DNA from: Laguncularia racemosa
Taxonomy: Eukaryota; Streptophyta; Magnoliopsida; Myrtales; Combretaceae
Length of the DNA stretch: 64,000 nt
Direction: 5' to 3'
Assembly: GCA_037954665.1 (NCBI GenBank)
Contig: JBBMOL010000037.1
Span: 62,001-126,000 of the forward strand
Shown here: one piece after another, positions 33,389 through 44,893 of the stretch
How positions within the stretch are numbered: position 1 is the stretch's first letter
How the letters are laid out: each line of letters begins with the position of its first letter
The notes under the pieces: model-generated
Databases searched by the model: none
The model's input: only the letters and a program-made list of their open reading frames with translations
What the model was told of the DNA's origin: nothing
Program-made: the position numbers and the translations under genes

Positions 33389-34895
33389 TTGAGGTTTGTG
33401 AGGAGGGATTTGCAATTTTGAATTTTTGAAATTTAGGGTTCATGTTCTTACATATTCAATTCCAAAATTAGGAGTAAATTAAAATTGTTGTTGTGATTGC
33501 TTGAGGTGGCGTGATTATCTTGTTTAGGAAGTTGAATTTGCTTCTTGTTGAGTGATTTTTGAGTACTTGTTGAAGCCTCTTTGTTGTGGACTTCACCGTG
33601 AAGGAAGAGGAAAGATAGTTCAATTTTGAAAGCAATTTCAGAAGTACAATTGTATAGGAAGTGAATTGTGATTCTTACATTATTTGAATATGGAATTGGG
33701 AAGAGCATTTGCAATTTCCAGAATTAAGTAGTGTGGAAGAATGGAAGTTATTTGATTTTCAAAAAAAACATTAAGATTGAAGGAGTTAATGAGTGTTTGT
33801 TTGAATTTAAAAATCATTTCTTATCAATTGTGGAAAGGTTGCAATAAGTGAGTTCATTTGAATTTAAGCTGCCTTTTGTTATGAGTTGCGGTTTGAAACT
33901 TGTATAGAAGTCGAGAAATTCAAGTGTGGAAGAGTGTGTTATGTGTATTGAGAAGAAGGTGTTGCACCGTGTGTGTTGTTGTTGTTTGAATTAAGTGCAT
34001 TGTGTGTGTATTATGTAAGTGGCGGTGTGAGTGTGTTGCACTTGAGGTGTTATAAAGTGGTGTGAATTTGTAGAAGTTATGTAGAGTATGGTGCTGCACA
34101 TTAAGGTTAAAGTGTGAGAGTGTAGTGCATGAATTGAAAACCATAAAAGGGAAGAGTGGTGTTTCAATTGTGAAGTGGAATTGTATAGTGTATGCATTTT
34201 CGGAAATTGGAGAAATCACAATTGTAATTTTCATATTTGAATTCAAAATTGAAGTGTGAATTAAGAAGTCAATTTGAAATTTCAAAACACACATTAAGTC
34301 ATAGTTTAATTGTGTGTCATTTGAATTTGAAATAGCTTCTTACCATTTGTGGAATTGTGCACTTATTGAAATTCCATTTTTTATTTGAAAGTTGAGCTAC
34401 CTTTTTTGTGTTGGAGTTGCGGTTTGGTATTTATGTGGAAGTGGGGAAAAGTGTACCGTAGCTTGAGGAGAAATTGTATGTAGTATTGTATTTTTTTTTT
34501 TTGTAAATTTAGTAAAGGGTGTTAACATTTGGTGTTAGTTGTTGTATGTGTTGTCAAGCTACTTGTTGTTGGTGGCGTGAACATTGTTGAACCGTGAGCA
34601 AAGGGGAAGTTGTGTGGTGGTGAATGGTGTGTTGTGTATGTGTTTAATTGCTGCCAATTGTGTATTTAAGTGGTGAGAAGTTAAGGCATGAAAAAGGAAA
34701 GTGAGTAGTAGAATTTGAAATTCAAACAATTCATTAAAGTGTAAAAGCAATTGAACTAGTTACTTAAACACTTATTGTTGAATTTAATTCTATCTACTTG
34801 AAAGTAGTTGAGTGTGCTTCATTTATAGCTTGGTTGTGTACTTGAACCTTGGAAGTGTGAAGATAATTATTGTATTGTTGGATTAGAGCACAATC
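33389..34895 (+). other. E4 untranslated leader
   Basis: 1.5 kb, GTG/TTG-rich, no gag. Minus-strand open frames here are composition artefacts. Confidence 0.75.
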
Positions 34896-35350
34896 ATGTC
34901 TAGTGAAATGTTTCATTATGCTAATGTATTGCGCCGGACATTAACTACATTTACTACTAAGGATGACAAACAAAGGGAAAAATTGTTCCATACTTCTTGT
35001 AGGATACAACGAAATTTATGTGTCCTTATAGTTGATGGTGGTAGTTGTACCAATGTGGTAGCAACATCATTAGTGTCGAAACTAAAACTTGCTGTTACTC
35101 CACATAACCATATGCATTACATTGGTTGAATGATCAGGATAGTCTTTTTGTGACCTAAAGGGATAGGGTACCCCTTAGTATAGGGGACAAGTACCGTGAT
35201 GAGCTTGAATGTGATATTCTTCCTATTTGTACATCCCATATATTACTTGGTAGACCTTGGTTATATGATAGGATGGTATTACATGATGGGTATAGAAATA
35301 CTTATATGTTCAAAAAGGATGGTAAACGTATAGTATTGAACCCTATGTCG
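34896..35350 (+). pseudogene. pol: E4 protease remnant
   Basis: Start MSSEMFHYANVLRRTL as in E1, E2 and E6. LFHTSCRIQRNLCVLIVDGG keeps the catalytic Asp, followed by SCTNVVATSLV. A frameshift after KLKLAV and stops follow, but HILLGRPWLYDR-like and HDG segments can be read to NPMSPSEV. Not functional. Confidence 0.85.
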
Positions 35351-35701
35351 CCATCAGAGGTCCAGAAAATGCAAAGACAAATAAAACAACCATCACAGAT
35401 TCTTGAGGATCATAGCCACATGACCAAACCTTCAGAGGGCTAAACTATGCAGACGCAGGTATGCCAACCTTCAAAGGTTCTTGAGGGCTCTAGTGACACG
35501 AGCCAACCCTTAGAGCATAAAATTTGTCAGACACCGATATGCCAACCTTCAGAGGATCCTGATAATCATAGTCAAACGAGTAGACCACCAGAGAGATAGA
35601 CTGTTTAGAGACAGTTATGTTCACCTTTAGAGGTTTCAGAGGGTAGTGAGCAGTTGGGCCAACCATTAGGGGGCTGTGAAGATCAACACCATACAAATGA
35701 G
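35351..35701 (+). repeat. Nine 39-bp (13-residue) coding repeats in E4
   Basis: Nine consecutive units of exactly 39 bp, each beginning CC(A/T)TCAGAGG-like and ending CAA or similar, encode PSEVxE..Q.Q-type 13-mers between PR and the pol stub. Confidence 0.92.
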
Positions 35702-36109
35702 TTAGAAAAAGAGGAAACAAAATCAATGGAATAGGTTGAGACAGGGGAGACATCAATAGATAATGAGTCCTTATTTTTATTACAGATGAGATATACCTTG
35801 GAAATGGGGGATAGAAAACAATTACTTATTGTGGTATTTCAGATATTGGGATTCTGCAGAGATACTTCTTCAGATGGATTGCTAGGAGAAAACAAAGTCT
35901 CTACTACATTTGATCTACCAGATTTGAGGACAAATCTTTTTGAGGCCCGAGGAGATGATAGGAATCAAAATCTAACAAGACCTATAATTAGGGCAAGAAC
36001 TAAAGGATTTCGAATCTTGGCGATGAGGGTCCATTTTGAGCAAATCAACCTTAGAATTATTCATTTACTAATCTCTTTTATCTTATTCATGTATTATATA
36101 TTCCAATAG
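35702..36109 (+). pseudogene. pol: E4 pol stub: acidic linker, RT-N/IN-C fusion, U3-encoded tail
   Basis: LQMRYTLEM, VFQILGF, then directly VSTTFDLPDLRTNLFEARGD and, inside the 3' LTR, TKGFRILAM and a hydrophobic end. The join is the same as in E1 and E2. Open from 35786. Confidence 0.83.
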
Positions 36110-37178
36110 GTACACTTACCGTATTTTATGGGGCGATGGACAAACTCACTCAGACTCAGTTTATGGGTTATCCATGGACCGACTTGAACTGACGATGAGT
36201 TAGGCCAACGAATCCGATGGAAGAGCTTGCATGATGAAGGCTATTTTCTTTTATTTTGTAATTGTTTTATGGACTATTTTATGTTGTATTTTCTTTGGGA
36301 CACTTTCATTTTGATTGTAATTTTCATTTAGGATCGGCCACCCTAAAAGTGGCATAATTGCAATTTTTGTTCATTTTCTAACCCTAAGGGTAGCAAGTAT
36401 AAATACTTGCTTATATTAGGGTTTGAGGAGGCCAAATTTTTCAGAATTGAGATACACTTTACATGAGGATTAGGGTTCTTCTAATTGTCATTAGACTCTT
36501 ATCAATTTCAATCCCAAGAGTTGAAATTATGGCGAGTGCAACACTTTGAAATTGTGAGTAATATCAATTTCATTTTATTGTGATTTCTTTTCTTCTCTAG
36601 TGTGTAATATCTACGGGTGAATTGAGATAGTTCTTGGTTAAATTTTTTATTGCATTTGTGATCAATTATCTTGTTATAAGGTTGATTGTCTTAGTACTTG
36701 ATATCATCATCTTTTTTGTGATGTGAATTAGGAATTGTAGGAAGAAGTTGAAATCACGGTTTTGATCTATTCCTCTTGATTTGATTCACGTGGATTTCAC
36801 TTATAATTGTTGTTATTTGGTGAAGATTACATATATGGATTGCTAATTGCATCATTTGACCTTCGGATTTTCATCAAAATTCCATTAGGGTTACGCAATT
36901 TCTTGATTCCATTAGATCGGTTTCAATTGTGAGTTGGGGTTTGTTTATTTGATTCATTTGCATGTGCATTAGACCAGTTTTAATTGTGAGTTAGGGCTTG
37001 GTTTTAGAGCAATCTAATTTGGATACTTAAGATTAATCACATCCTCGTTGGAAGAATTGGTTATAAACATTGAGATTTGACACCATTGTTCATGTGATTG
37101 AGACTAGTTTGATTAACATTACTTGTTTGTCTTTCAAATTGGTTTTGTATGTGCTTAATCTTGGTTTTAGGCACATCA
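35956..37178 (+). repeat. E4 3' LTR (1223 bp)
   Basis: TGATAGGAATC to TTTTAGGCACATCA. It contains the same extension, but the internal PBS region is shortened near 37000 and replaced by a rearranged TTAGACCAGTTTTAATTGTG segment. Confidence 0.93.
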
Positions 37179-37183
37179 ATAAG

Positions 37184-37565
37184 GTCTTCTTCTTCCCAAT
37201 CTTACTTATCCACCTCTAAGCCTCTTGGACCTCTAAAGGTGACATTGGGTTCAACATTATACGTTTACCCTCTTTCTGGAACACATAAGTATTTCTAAAG
37301 CCATCATGTAAAACCCTCATGTCATACAACTAAGGCCTATCAAGCAATATATGGGATGCACACATGGGAAGGATGTCACGTACAATCTCATCATGATATT
37401 TATCCCTTATGTTGAAAGGTACCGTAGCCCTCTAGGTAACATGCAGACTACCTTGCTTACTCAGCCAATGCAATTTATAGGGTTTTGGATGTAGGGTAGT
37501 GATTGGTTTCAATTTAGTTACTAATGATTTAGCCACTACATTAGTACAACTACCATCATAAAAAA
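37184..37565 (-). pseudogene. pol: E3 protease remnant
   Basis: The minus strand encodes CTNVVAKSLVTKLK, PKPYKLHWLS, KYHDEI, MCASHILL, LHDGFRNTYVFQKEGKRIM and NPMSP. The N-terminal part with the active-site Asp is lost at the F1 junction. Stops include the Trp of GRPWL. The frame continues at 32148 beyond E4. Confidence 0.85.
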
Positions 37566-37572
37566 TAATAAA

Positions 37573-38119
37573 GCCTCCACTCACCACAACCTTTGAAGAA
37601 GTTGATAAAAGTCTTATGAAATTAGAGATAAACCCTAGCTTTCACGTGAAAATGGGCAGCAAAATGTAATGTTCAAAAAAGTCCCCTATAAACCGTAATT
37701 AGCAAGTATTTATACTTGCTCCTATTAGGGTAAAATCACATAAAAATTACAACTAAGCCACTTAGGTGGCCGGTTCTAAACACCATTACAAGTAAATCAA
37801 AAAGTCCCAAAAATGAATAAAAAGTGACTAGTTCAATAATGAAAAAATACAAGTACAAAAAATAGTTTTCAAAGAGCCGGTTCTTCAAGTCAATTGCGTT
37901 CATTGCAGACCATTGGATGTGAGTCCAACGATGTTCCTAATTTGATCAATAGTGTAGGTTATTTGGCATTCTGTAAAGACTGACCACTGTACTTGCCATA
38001 ATGCAAATAAAATAGTATTAGATAAAGAAATGAACACGTGTGGACAATTTGGATCATATATCCAAATTAGGTTCCTCAACTGCTAGGACAGCAGGGTAGA
38101 TTCCCATTAGTTTAACTAA
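37573..38119 (-). repeat. F1: truncated LTR of E8 type inside E3
   Basis: The minus strand starts TAATGGGAATC (decayed TGATGGGAA), shares GATCCAAATTG with E8 U3 and has the TATA palindrome at about 37712. The U5 end is missing and the flanking E3 sequence (gag 3' half and PR 5' part) is lost, so a deletion accompanied or followed the insertion. Confidence 0.7.
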
Positions 38120-38849
38120 CTCACATCAAATCATCTAAGTCTCGAACTCTTGTACATACTTATCAACTGTTTTGTTACCTTGCATCAATGTTTGGAGATG
38201 CATAAACAGCTCCTGCCTATAGTGCTCAAGTATAAACCTCCTTCTCATAACTCGTTTGATCTCCTGCCATGTATGTATCTCTACCTCACCATCCCTTCGC
38301 CTATTAGCCACTAGATTCTTCCACTATAACACAGATAGCCAGTAAACTTAACAACTACAAGGCGAACCTGAGTGTGACCATTAATCTCATAGCATTCAAA
38401 TAGGCCCTCAACCTTATCCTCCCAATCCAAGTAGTCTTCTACAAAACCCCTTCTAGCAAATGAAGGCATTTGCAATTTCTCATATTCTAATCCCTGAGGC
38501 AGTCTGAATTCACAATTAAGGTATGGCTCATTTTCAAAATTATCATCCCTTCCTCCCTAATAACATGATAATCACCTTCGATCCTCCTACCCCTATTGCC
38601 TCCAATAGCTCCTTCTCGGTGAGCATTCTGAAGGGCTTCCTAAGGTAGGGGTGCCTAAGGGTTTGCCATTGGTGGTTGTGGCATCATCATCTGATTTACC
38701 CGTGTTGCTAATGTAGCAACAATAGTGGTAAGATCCTGCAATTCTTCCTCTAATTTTCTTTTACCTATAGCATAACGCCCTTGACCTCCTCTAACCTAAC
38801 TATTGGCATCATTGCCAATCTCACCATCCACACTATCATTTGACATGAT
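38120..38849 (-). pseudogene. gag: E3 gag N-terminal half
   Basis: The start MSNDSVDGEIGNDANS aligns with E7 and E8. Then LEEELQDLTTIVATLATRV, PQPP, DDNFENEPY, GLEYEKLQMPSFA, EDYLDWEDKVEGLFECYEI of the gag domain, and stops. It ends at F1 before any zinc knuckle. Confidence 0.85.
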
Positions 38850-39456
38850 TTTGAATTTTTTTTTTATCACTCAACACCAACTCACGGTATTACTCACACA
38901 AACTCACAACATAACCATGCCACATACAACTCCCATGGTTCACTTCAATTCACACCACAACACACAATTCACCTTCACGGTCTACCTGACACTACGACAT
39001 ACACCACGGCAACACACCCTAGAGATCATGGCAAGATAAACAATAACTCCACATGGCATGCAAAAGATTCCCAACTTAGTAAAAGTGTATTTAAATTGAT
39101 TAATACACAATAAATCCTCAAGTAATGCTTGGATTCAAATTCAAAAATATTTCCTAATTCTCCACAACAAGATGAACAATCACAATTCCACTTCCAAAAT
39201 TACAAGGAAACAACACGACACAAATCCATTCAAATACCTTTTATTGGAAACCAATTACAATGATTCCTCTAATGCATCTACAGCAAAAGAACCCTAATTC
39301 AATCTCCTTCGAATTTCAATTCACAATTTCTATGGAATCAAGGAACAATTGAACACATGAACTCAATTCCACTTCCCACAACTTCAATTGCAAAAATGAA
39401 CAACAAGAACCTTAAATCCCCAAATTGAAAATCACGAATTCCATTCTCAAAACCAT
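38850..39456 (-). other. E3 untranslated leader
   Basis: About 0.6 kb, the shortest leader of the group, directly before a gag gene. No other coding sign. Confidence 0.7.
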
Positions 39457-39468
39457 GCTCCGGTACCA
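39457..39468 (-). other. E3 primer-binding site, decayed
   Basis: The minus strand reads TGGTACCGGAGC, two transitions from TGGTATCAGAGC. Confidence 0.85.
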
Positions 39469-39473
39469 AATTA

Positions 39474-39714
39474 TGATGTGCTTAAGACCAATTACAAGTT
39501 CACAAATGCAAACGAGGGTCCAATTGAATGATACATGATCAAAATGTCATGAACCCTAAATTGAAAATGAAACCTAAAATGGCATGAAAAAGGATAGAAA
39601 AAGAAGAACTAATTCCTCACCAAATATTACTCACTAGTTGGAATTAGGATGGATTTGATGTTGTTGATATTACACACAACAAAGATCAAATGCCACTCAC
39701 CACACTTCAAGAGG
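39474..39714 (-). repeat. E3 5' LTR, truncated to 241 bp
   Basis: Begins (plus strand) TGATGTGCTTAAGACC and matches 28663 to about 28907. The remaining roughly 490 bp including U3 and promoter are gone; E5 sequence follows at once. Confidence 0.88.
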
Positions 39715-40583
39715 AATCAAAATCCTACGAGACCTATCACCAGAACAAGAGCCAAAGAGTTATAAAATTTGGCGATGAGGGTCCTCTTTGAACAATCTAA
39801 CCCCAAAAATATTTGTTTAGTAACTTCTTTTCTATTATATATTTATCGTACATTCCAGTAGGTACGCTTGTCGGTTTTTTCAAAACAGTGGATAAACTCG
39901 CTAAAGCTCAATTTATAGGTTATTCATGAACTTACATAAGTCAAAGAAGAACCGGTCCACAATATGTTCAATTGAATTAAAGAACCGGCCACTTGAAGAT
40001 TATTTGTACTTGTAATTTGTTGATTTAAAATCGGTCGCTTATTGGTTATATTTGTAATTTGTTCTTTTGGGAACTAGCCACTTAAGTGGCATCTTTGTAT
40101 TTTTTGGTGTATTTTTACCTTAATAGGATTAGGAAGCTTTTGACAATTTTGAGAAAAAACATATACTTTGTGTCGTAAGGATTCTTCCTTGCAAACAAAG
40201 ATTTCTTATCAATTTCTTCATGAAATTTTGGCGAGAATCAACAAAAGTAGATTGTGAGTCATATCGATCTTACTTTTATTATTTTACAAATTGTGTTTAG
40301 TGAGTAATATCTAGGTATAATTTATGGATTACTTGTTCATTTAAGTGAATTAGGGTTGTATATTTTCATATTTGATTATTTCAATTTGAAATTGAATCCT
40401 AGTTCAATTGCGTGTTGTTCCATTGAAGATCACATACTTGTTTGTTATTACATTCATTTAGTGTTCAAACTTTTGAATTTGGATTCCAATTTAAAGTAAT
40501 TTGATGCACCATTTTAATTGAGAGATTTAGTTGTTCATGCTTAGTAATTGATGTGTTTGTCATCCAATTAGCAAAGCACATCA
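39715..40583 (+). repeat. E5 5' LTR, lacking start and TATA region
   Basis: It starts at AATCAAAATCCTACGAG (TGATAGG lost). Near 40128 about 35 bp present in the 3' LTR, including the AAGTATAAATACTT motif, is deleted. Confidence 0.87.
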
Positions 40584-40600
40584 TAATATGGTATCAAAGC

Positions 40601-41570
40601 ATAGGTTTTGAGAAGGGAATTGTATGAACTTCATTTGACATTTAGGGCTCTTCAATTTGACTTCTTGATCTGAATTGTTAAAGTGAAGTTGTAGTAGTTG
40701 TTTGTAGTTTTTGTTGCATTATATTTGTTGATTGTTGAAGTGGACGTAGAAGCCTTGTAGTAGCCTTTGTGTTCTTGAACTTGCAGTGAGGAGAAGGGAA
40801 GTAGGAGGTGTGTTTTTTCCTTTGTGCTTGTTTCAGAAATTGGAGATACATTTCTTCAAACAAAAGAGGAGTGAATTACTTGTTTGTGATTTCCGAAATT
40901 GAGGATTATCATTTGCAATTTTCATATTTGCCTTACATGGAGAATAGGAAATTATATGAATTCAAACACATTCATTAAGTTTGAAGAAGTAATTGTGTAG
41001 TATTGATTGAATGCTATTTGAATTTTGAATTGCTTCTTACCATTTGTGGAGTAGTTTCATTAAGAGTAGCATTTGAATTTGTTGTGATGTAAAGTTTTAG
41101 TGGAGTTGTGTTTGAAGCTAGTATCGTCATTGAGGTGTGTGTATGTGGCGAAGTGAGTTTGTGTTGTGGAGAGTGTTGCAATGTGTTGTGAATTGTGTTG
41201 TAAAGGGTGTTACAACGTGTTGTGTTGTGTGTGTTGTGGATAAAGGGTGCTGCACATGGAGTAGAAGTGTGTATATGTGCTGAGATTAAAAGGGGAGTTA
41301 TAGTGGTTAAAATTTGAATTTCAAAAAGCAAGCATTAAAGTGTAGGAGTTATTATGTATTGATGCTTGAACACTTGCTTAGTTGAATTCATTAACCTACT
41401 ATTTCAAAGAGTTTTTAATTATTGCTTCAACATGTTGTTGTCGTAATTGAAGTGTGGGAGAGTATGTGTTACATTGGTTGTTTGTTACACCGTAGGTGGT
41501 TATTTGTAATTGAAGTGTGGGTGAAGTGTGTTGTTGGCTTGTTGAAGTTAGTAAGTAACAATATCAAGTG
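40601..41570 (+). other. E5 untranslated leader
   Basis: About 1 kb, TTG/GTG-rich, no gag. Antisense open frames are not credible genes. Confidence 0.7.
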
Positions 41571-42013
41571 ATTTGTATTTGTTTAATAATGTATTGCGTT
41601 GAGCCTTGACTTCTTTTCAAATCATTGATGATGAGTAGAGAGAAAATTTGTTTCACACTTCTTGTAGGGTGCAAGGTAATTTGTGTGTTATTATTATTGA
41701 TGGTGGTAATTGTACTAATGTTTTGGCTACCTCATTAGTATCAAAATTGAAACTCATCTACATCTAAAACCTTACAAATTACATTAGCTAAGTGAGCAAG
41801 GGAGTCTCCATATGATCCAAAGGGTTAGGGTACCTTTCAGTATAGGGGGTAAATATCATGATGAAATTGAATGCGATATTCTTCCTATGTGTGCATCTCA
41901 TATATTGCTTGATAGCACTTAGTTGTATAACAAGAAGGTTTTACATGATGGCTATAGAAATACTTATATGTTCCGGTAGGAGGGTAAATGTATAGTATTG
42001 AACCTTATGTCAC
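41571..42013 (+). pseudogene. pol: E5 protease remnant
   Basis: NVLR, RENLFHTSCRVQGNLC and IIIDGGNCTNVLATSLVSKL are readable; the usual DGGSC is DGGNC, with the catalytic Asp kept. Later parts (ASHILL, LHDGYRNTYMF) need frame changes. Confidence 0.8.
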
Positions 42014-42243
42014 CATCAGAGGTCTAAGAGGTTCAAAGACAGATAAGTCAACTTTCAGAGGACCTAGAGGTTCATAAGTAGATGAGTCAACCATCAGAGG
42101 TCCTAGAGGTTCATAGTCAAATGAGTCAACCTTCAGAGGACCAAGCGGTTCAAAAACAGATGTGTTAACCATTAGAGGCCTAAAAGGTTCAAAGGCAGAT
42201 GAGTAAACCATCAGAAGACTAAGAGGTTCAAAGACATATAAGT
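42014..42243 (+). repeat. About six 39-bp coding repeats in E5
   Basis: Units such as ATCAGAGGTCCTAGAGG, period 39 bp, the same 13-residue family as in E4, but more alike to each other, suggesting local amplification. Confidence 0.88.
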
Positions 42244-42545
42244 GAAACAAGGAAGAGGAAGACATTATTGGTGGGACAGTTTGAGTTAGGGTAGGCCATA
42301 GCAGATGGTAAACCATTATATGTATTGCAAATGAGATATATCCTAAAGATTGAGGGGCGAGAGAAACTAACCCCTGTGGTATCTCAGGTATTGAGAGACT
42401 ATAGTAATATTTTTACAGATAACTTGCTAGGATGATACAGAGTCTCTACGGCATTTGATGTTACAGACTTGTCACTCAATCTACCCAATGATGTTCATGA
42501 AGACCTTTCAAATTTGAGCACAAATCTTCTTAAGGCCCCAAGAGA
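42244..42545 (+). pseudogene. pol: E5 pol stub with intermediate deletion state
   Basis: LLVGQFELG, LYVLQMRYILKIEG, VVSQVLRDYSNIFTDNLLG, then after a stop YRVSTAFDVTDLS, NDVHEDLSNLSTNLLKA. It has the RT-to-IN join of E1, E2 and E4 but keeps the roughly 18-residue segment (DLS..NDVHED) which those have lost. Confidence 0.85.
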
Positions 42546-44893
42546 TGATAGGAATTGATCATTTCCAATCATAGTTTTAATAAATTGAATTCTTATTCTT
42601 AATCCTACTACGAAGCAATAGGCAAGTGCACCTATCGTAGCATAATATAGAGAGTAAGCGCAAGGTCGTCCCTTAAAGATACACCAACTACTAGTACTAA
42701 CTCCGTTCCTATTATCTAGCCACCGCTTAAATATGTTGGTTGAAACTTAATTACTCTAATCTTAAAATTAATAACTCACTAACAACAATGGTTCTGAAGA
42801 TTTATCAATTAACAAAAGCAACCTAGATCTTATTCCACTCCTTCTCTATCATGTAATTCATTAGATTTCTGAAGATTGTCATAATTGACTTCTTATACTA
42901 TCGAATTCTCTAGTCAAGTTAACTACTTTCTCAAGTATATTAACCTATCTAATCCTAGGTTTATCAAATAGGATCTCTCCTTAGCTAATAACAACCTAGA
43001 ATTGCATAAAGCACATGAATTCGCATTAAAATAATCGATGTAAACAGAAGACTCTTGTTTCCTATCTCTAGAAGAACAATCAAATCTCATTAATTGCATT
43101 AAATCTAATCATAAGAGCAATTTCTCAATTAACTAATATGATATCATGTATAAATTCATATTCCGGATCTATGAATCTAAGAAACAATTGAAGGGCATGC
43201 AATTAATCATAAGAAAGTCAACAACTTCGCATTAATGACCAAATCTTCATCACATGACAAAGAAGTTTCAAATAAAATCTAAATCTAGGGTCTACTCCTC
43301 CATAAATTGGACAAAAGAAATGCAATTACTAGAAGAATAGATAAAATTCATAGTCACAACCCTTAAAGATAGAATCTTCTTCTTCGTAGGTCTTCAATCT
43401 CCCTTGGAATCGATAGAATCTTCTTTCCCTTGCTGTTATGAGAGTTAGAGAAAATAAAAAATTCGTAACCTCCGGTTCTAGGGCAAACTAACGGTCTATT
43501 TATACATGTACCCCGGTTAGATATATACACGAGCGGATACATGAGTAGTGTATCTCGTTCGTGTATCTCATGCTTGCTTCCAAGTGTCCTTATGTGAATA
43601 TACACGAGCAAGTACATGGGAGTGTACATTGGTCGTGTATTTGAAACATCATTGAACAAAAGCAAAACTTAGATACACAAGCAAAGTACATGGGCGTGTA
43701 CTTTTCTCGTGTACTTTCCAGACATCCGCTTCAATATACACAAGCAAAGTACATGGGTGTGTATCTCGCTTATGTACTTTCCAGAATTCTTTCTCTTCAC
43801 ATGTAATGTATCCAATTCCTTCCAAACTTGATCCGACTCTTCAAAACTCCTTCCCTTAGCTCCAAAATACTCTAGAAGATCCTGAAATTAACATTCATTC
43901 CATTAAGCATCCTTTTCTTCAACAAATCATCTAAAAAATCAACAACAAAGCACAATTTCATTACTCTAGATAAGGGTATTTTGCGACTTATCAAAAATCA
44001 AAATCCTATAAGACCTATCACCAGAACAAGAGCTAAAGGGTTACAAAATTTAGCAATAAGGGTCCTGTTTGAACAATCCGACCCTAAAAATATTTGTTTA
44101 GTAACTTTTTTTTTATTACATATTTGTTGTGCATTTCAGTAAGTATGCTTGTCAATTTTGTCATGACGATGGATAAACTCGCTAAAACTCAATTTATGGA
44201 TTATTCATAGACCTACATAAGTCGAAGAAGAACTAGTCCACAATATGTTCAATTAAAGTGAAGAACCAACCAATTGAAGATCATTTGTACTTGTAATTTG
44301 TTGATTCAAAACTAGTCACTTGTTGGTTATATTTGTAATTTGTGCTTTTGGGAGCCAACCACTTAAGTGGCATCTTTGTAATTTTTGGTATATTTTTAAC
44401 CTAATAGGAGCAAGTATAAATACTTGTTAATTAGGGGTTTTAGGTAGCTTTTGACAATTTTGATAAAAACATACACTTTGTGCCATGAGGGTTCTTTCTT
44501 GCAAACAAAGATCTCTTATCAATTTCTTTGTGAATTTGTGGCGAGAATCAACAAGAATAGATTGTGAGTCATATCGATCTTACTTTTTTTGTTTTATAAA
44601 TTGTGTTTAGTGAGTAATATCTAGGTGCACTTTGTGGATTACTTATTCATTCACGTGAATTAAGGTTGTATATTTTCATAATTGATTATTTCAATTTGAA
44701 ATTAAATCCTAGTTTAATTGTTTGTTGTTCTATTGAAGATCACACACTGGTTTGTTCTTACATCAATTTGGTGTTCAAATTCGTGAATTTGGATTCCAAT
44801 TTGAAGTGATTTGACGCGCCATTTTGACTAAGGGATTTGGTTGTTCACGCTTAGTAATTGATGTGTTTGTTATCCAATTAGCAAAGCACATCA
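42546..44893 (+). repeat. E5 3' LTR, split by S4
   Basis: TGATAGGAAT (42546-42555), then S4, then CAAAATCC onward to GCAAAGCACATCA (44893). It retains GCAAGTATAAATACTTG near 44410. Confidence 0.87.
42556..43993 (-). mobile_element. S4: solo LTR (1438 bp) in the E5 3' LTR
   Basis: The minus-strand start is TGATAAGTCGCAAAATACCC and the end GGAAATGATCA. Flanks are GGAAT (42551-42555) and AAAAT (43994-43998), 3/5 identical with both differences G to A. Related to S3 and the H LTR (GGCAAGTGCACCTAT near 42630). CACGAGCAAGTACATGGG-type repeats lie at 43520-43770. The minus-strand open frame at 43363-43665 has no known domain. Confidence 0.75.

Larger units (their letters stand above)
32149..37178 (+). 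mobile_element. E4: non-autonomous element inserted in E3
   Basis: This 5030-bp element has a perfect duplication ATAAG (32144-32148 and 37179-37183) and two LTRs of exactly 1223 bp. The interior has a long leader, PR remnant, nine 13-residue repeat units, the RT-N/IN-C fusion and polypurine tract GAGGCCCGAGGAGA. No gag, RT, RNase H or IN core. It lies opposite in orientation to E3 and interrupts its PR-RT linker. Confidence 0.95.
28663..39714 (-). mobile_element. E3: most complete Ty3/gypsy copy (gag, PR, RT, RNase H, IN), split by E4
   Basis: Minus-strand order: truncated 5' LTR (39474-39714), PBS (39457-39468), leader, gag (38849-38120), LTR fragment F1, PR (37565-37184), [E4], RT (to 31091), RNase H, IN (30560-29397), polypurine tract, 3' LTR (29395-28663). 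The domain order PR-RT-RNase H-IN defines Ty3/gypsy. All domains carry stops or frameshifts. The right end was lost together with the left end of E5. Confidence 0.9.
39715..44893 (+). mobile_element. E5: decayed non-autonomous element
   Basis: Truncated 5' LTR 39715-40583, PBS 40589-40600 (TGGTATCAAAGC, one mismatch), leader, broken PR, 39-bp repeats, RT-N/IN-C join, 3' LTR 42546-44893 interrupted by S4. LTR ends read GCAAAGCACATCA. Frames are shattered, indicating greater age. It abuts repeat R at 44894. Confidence 0.87.

Noticed and set aside
38803..39039. Plus-strand open frame as a gene
   Set aside because: Antisense to the start of E3 gag and its leader.
43363..43665. Minus-strand frame as a gene
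   Set aside because: It lies inside solo LTR S4 over CACGAG-type repeats; no domain.
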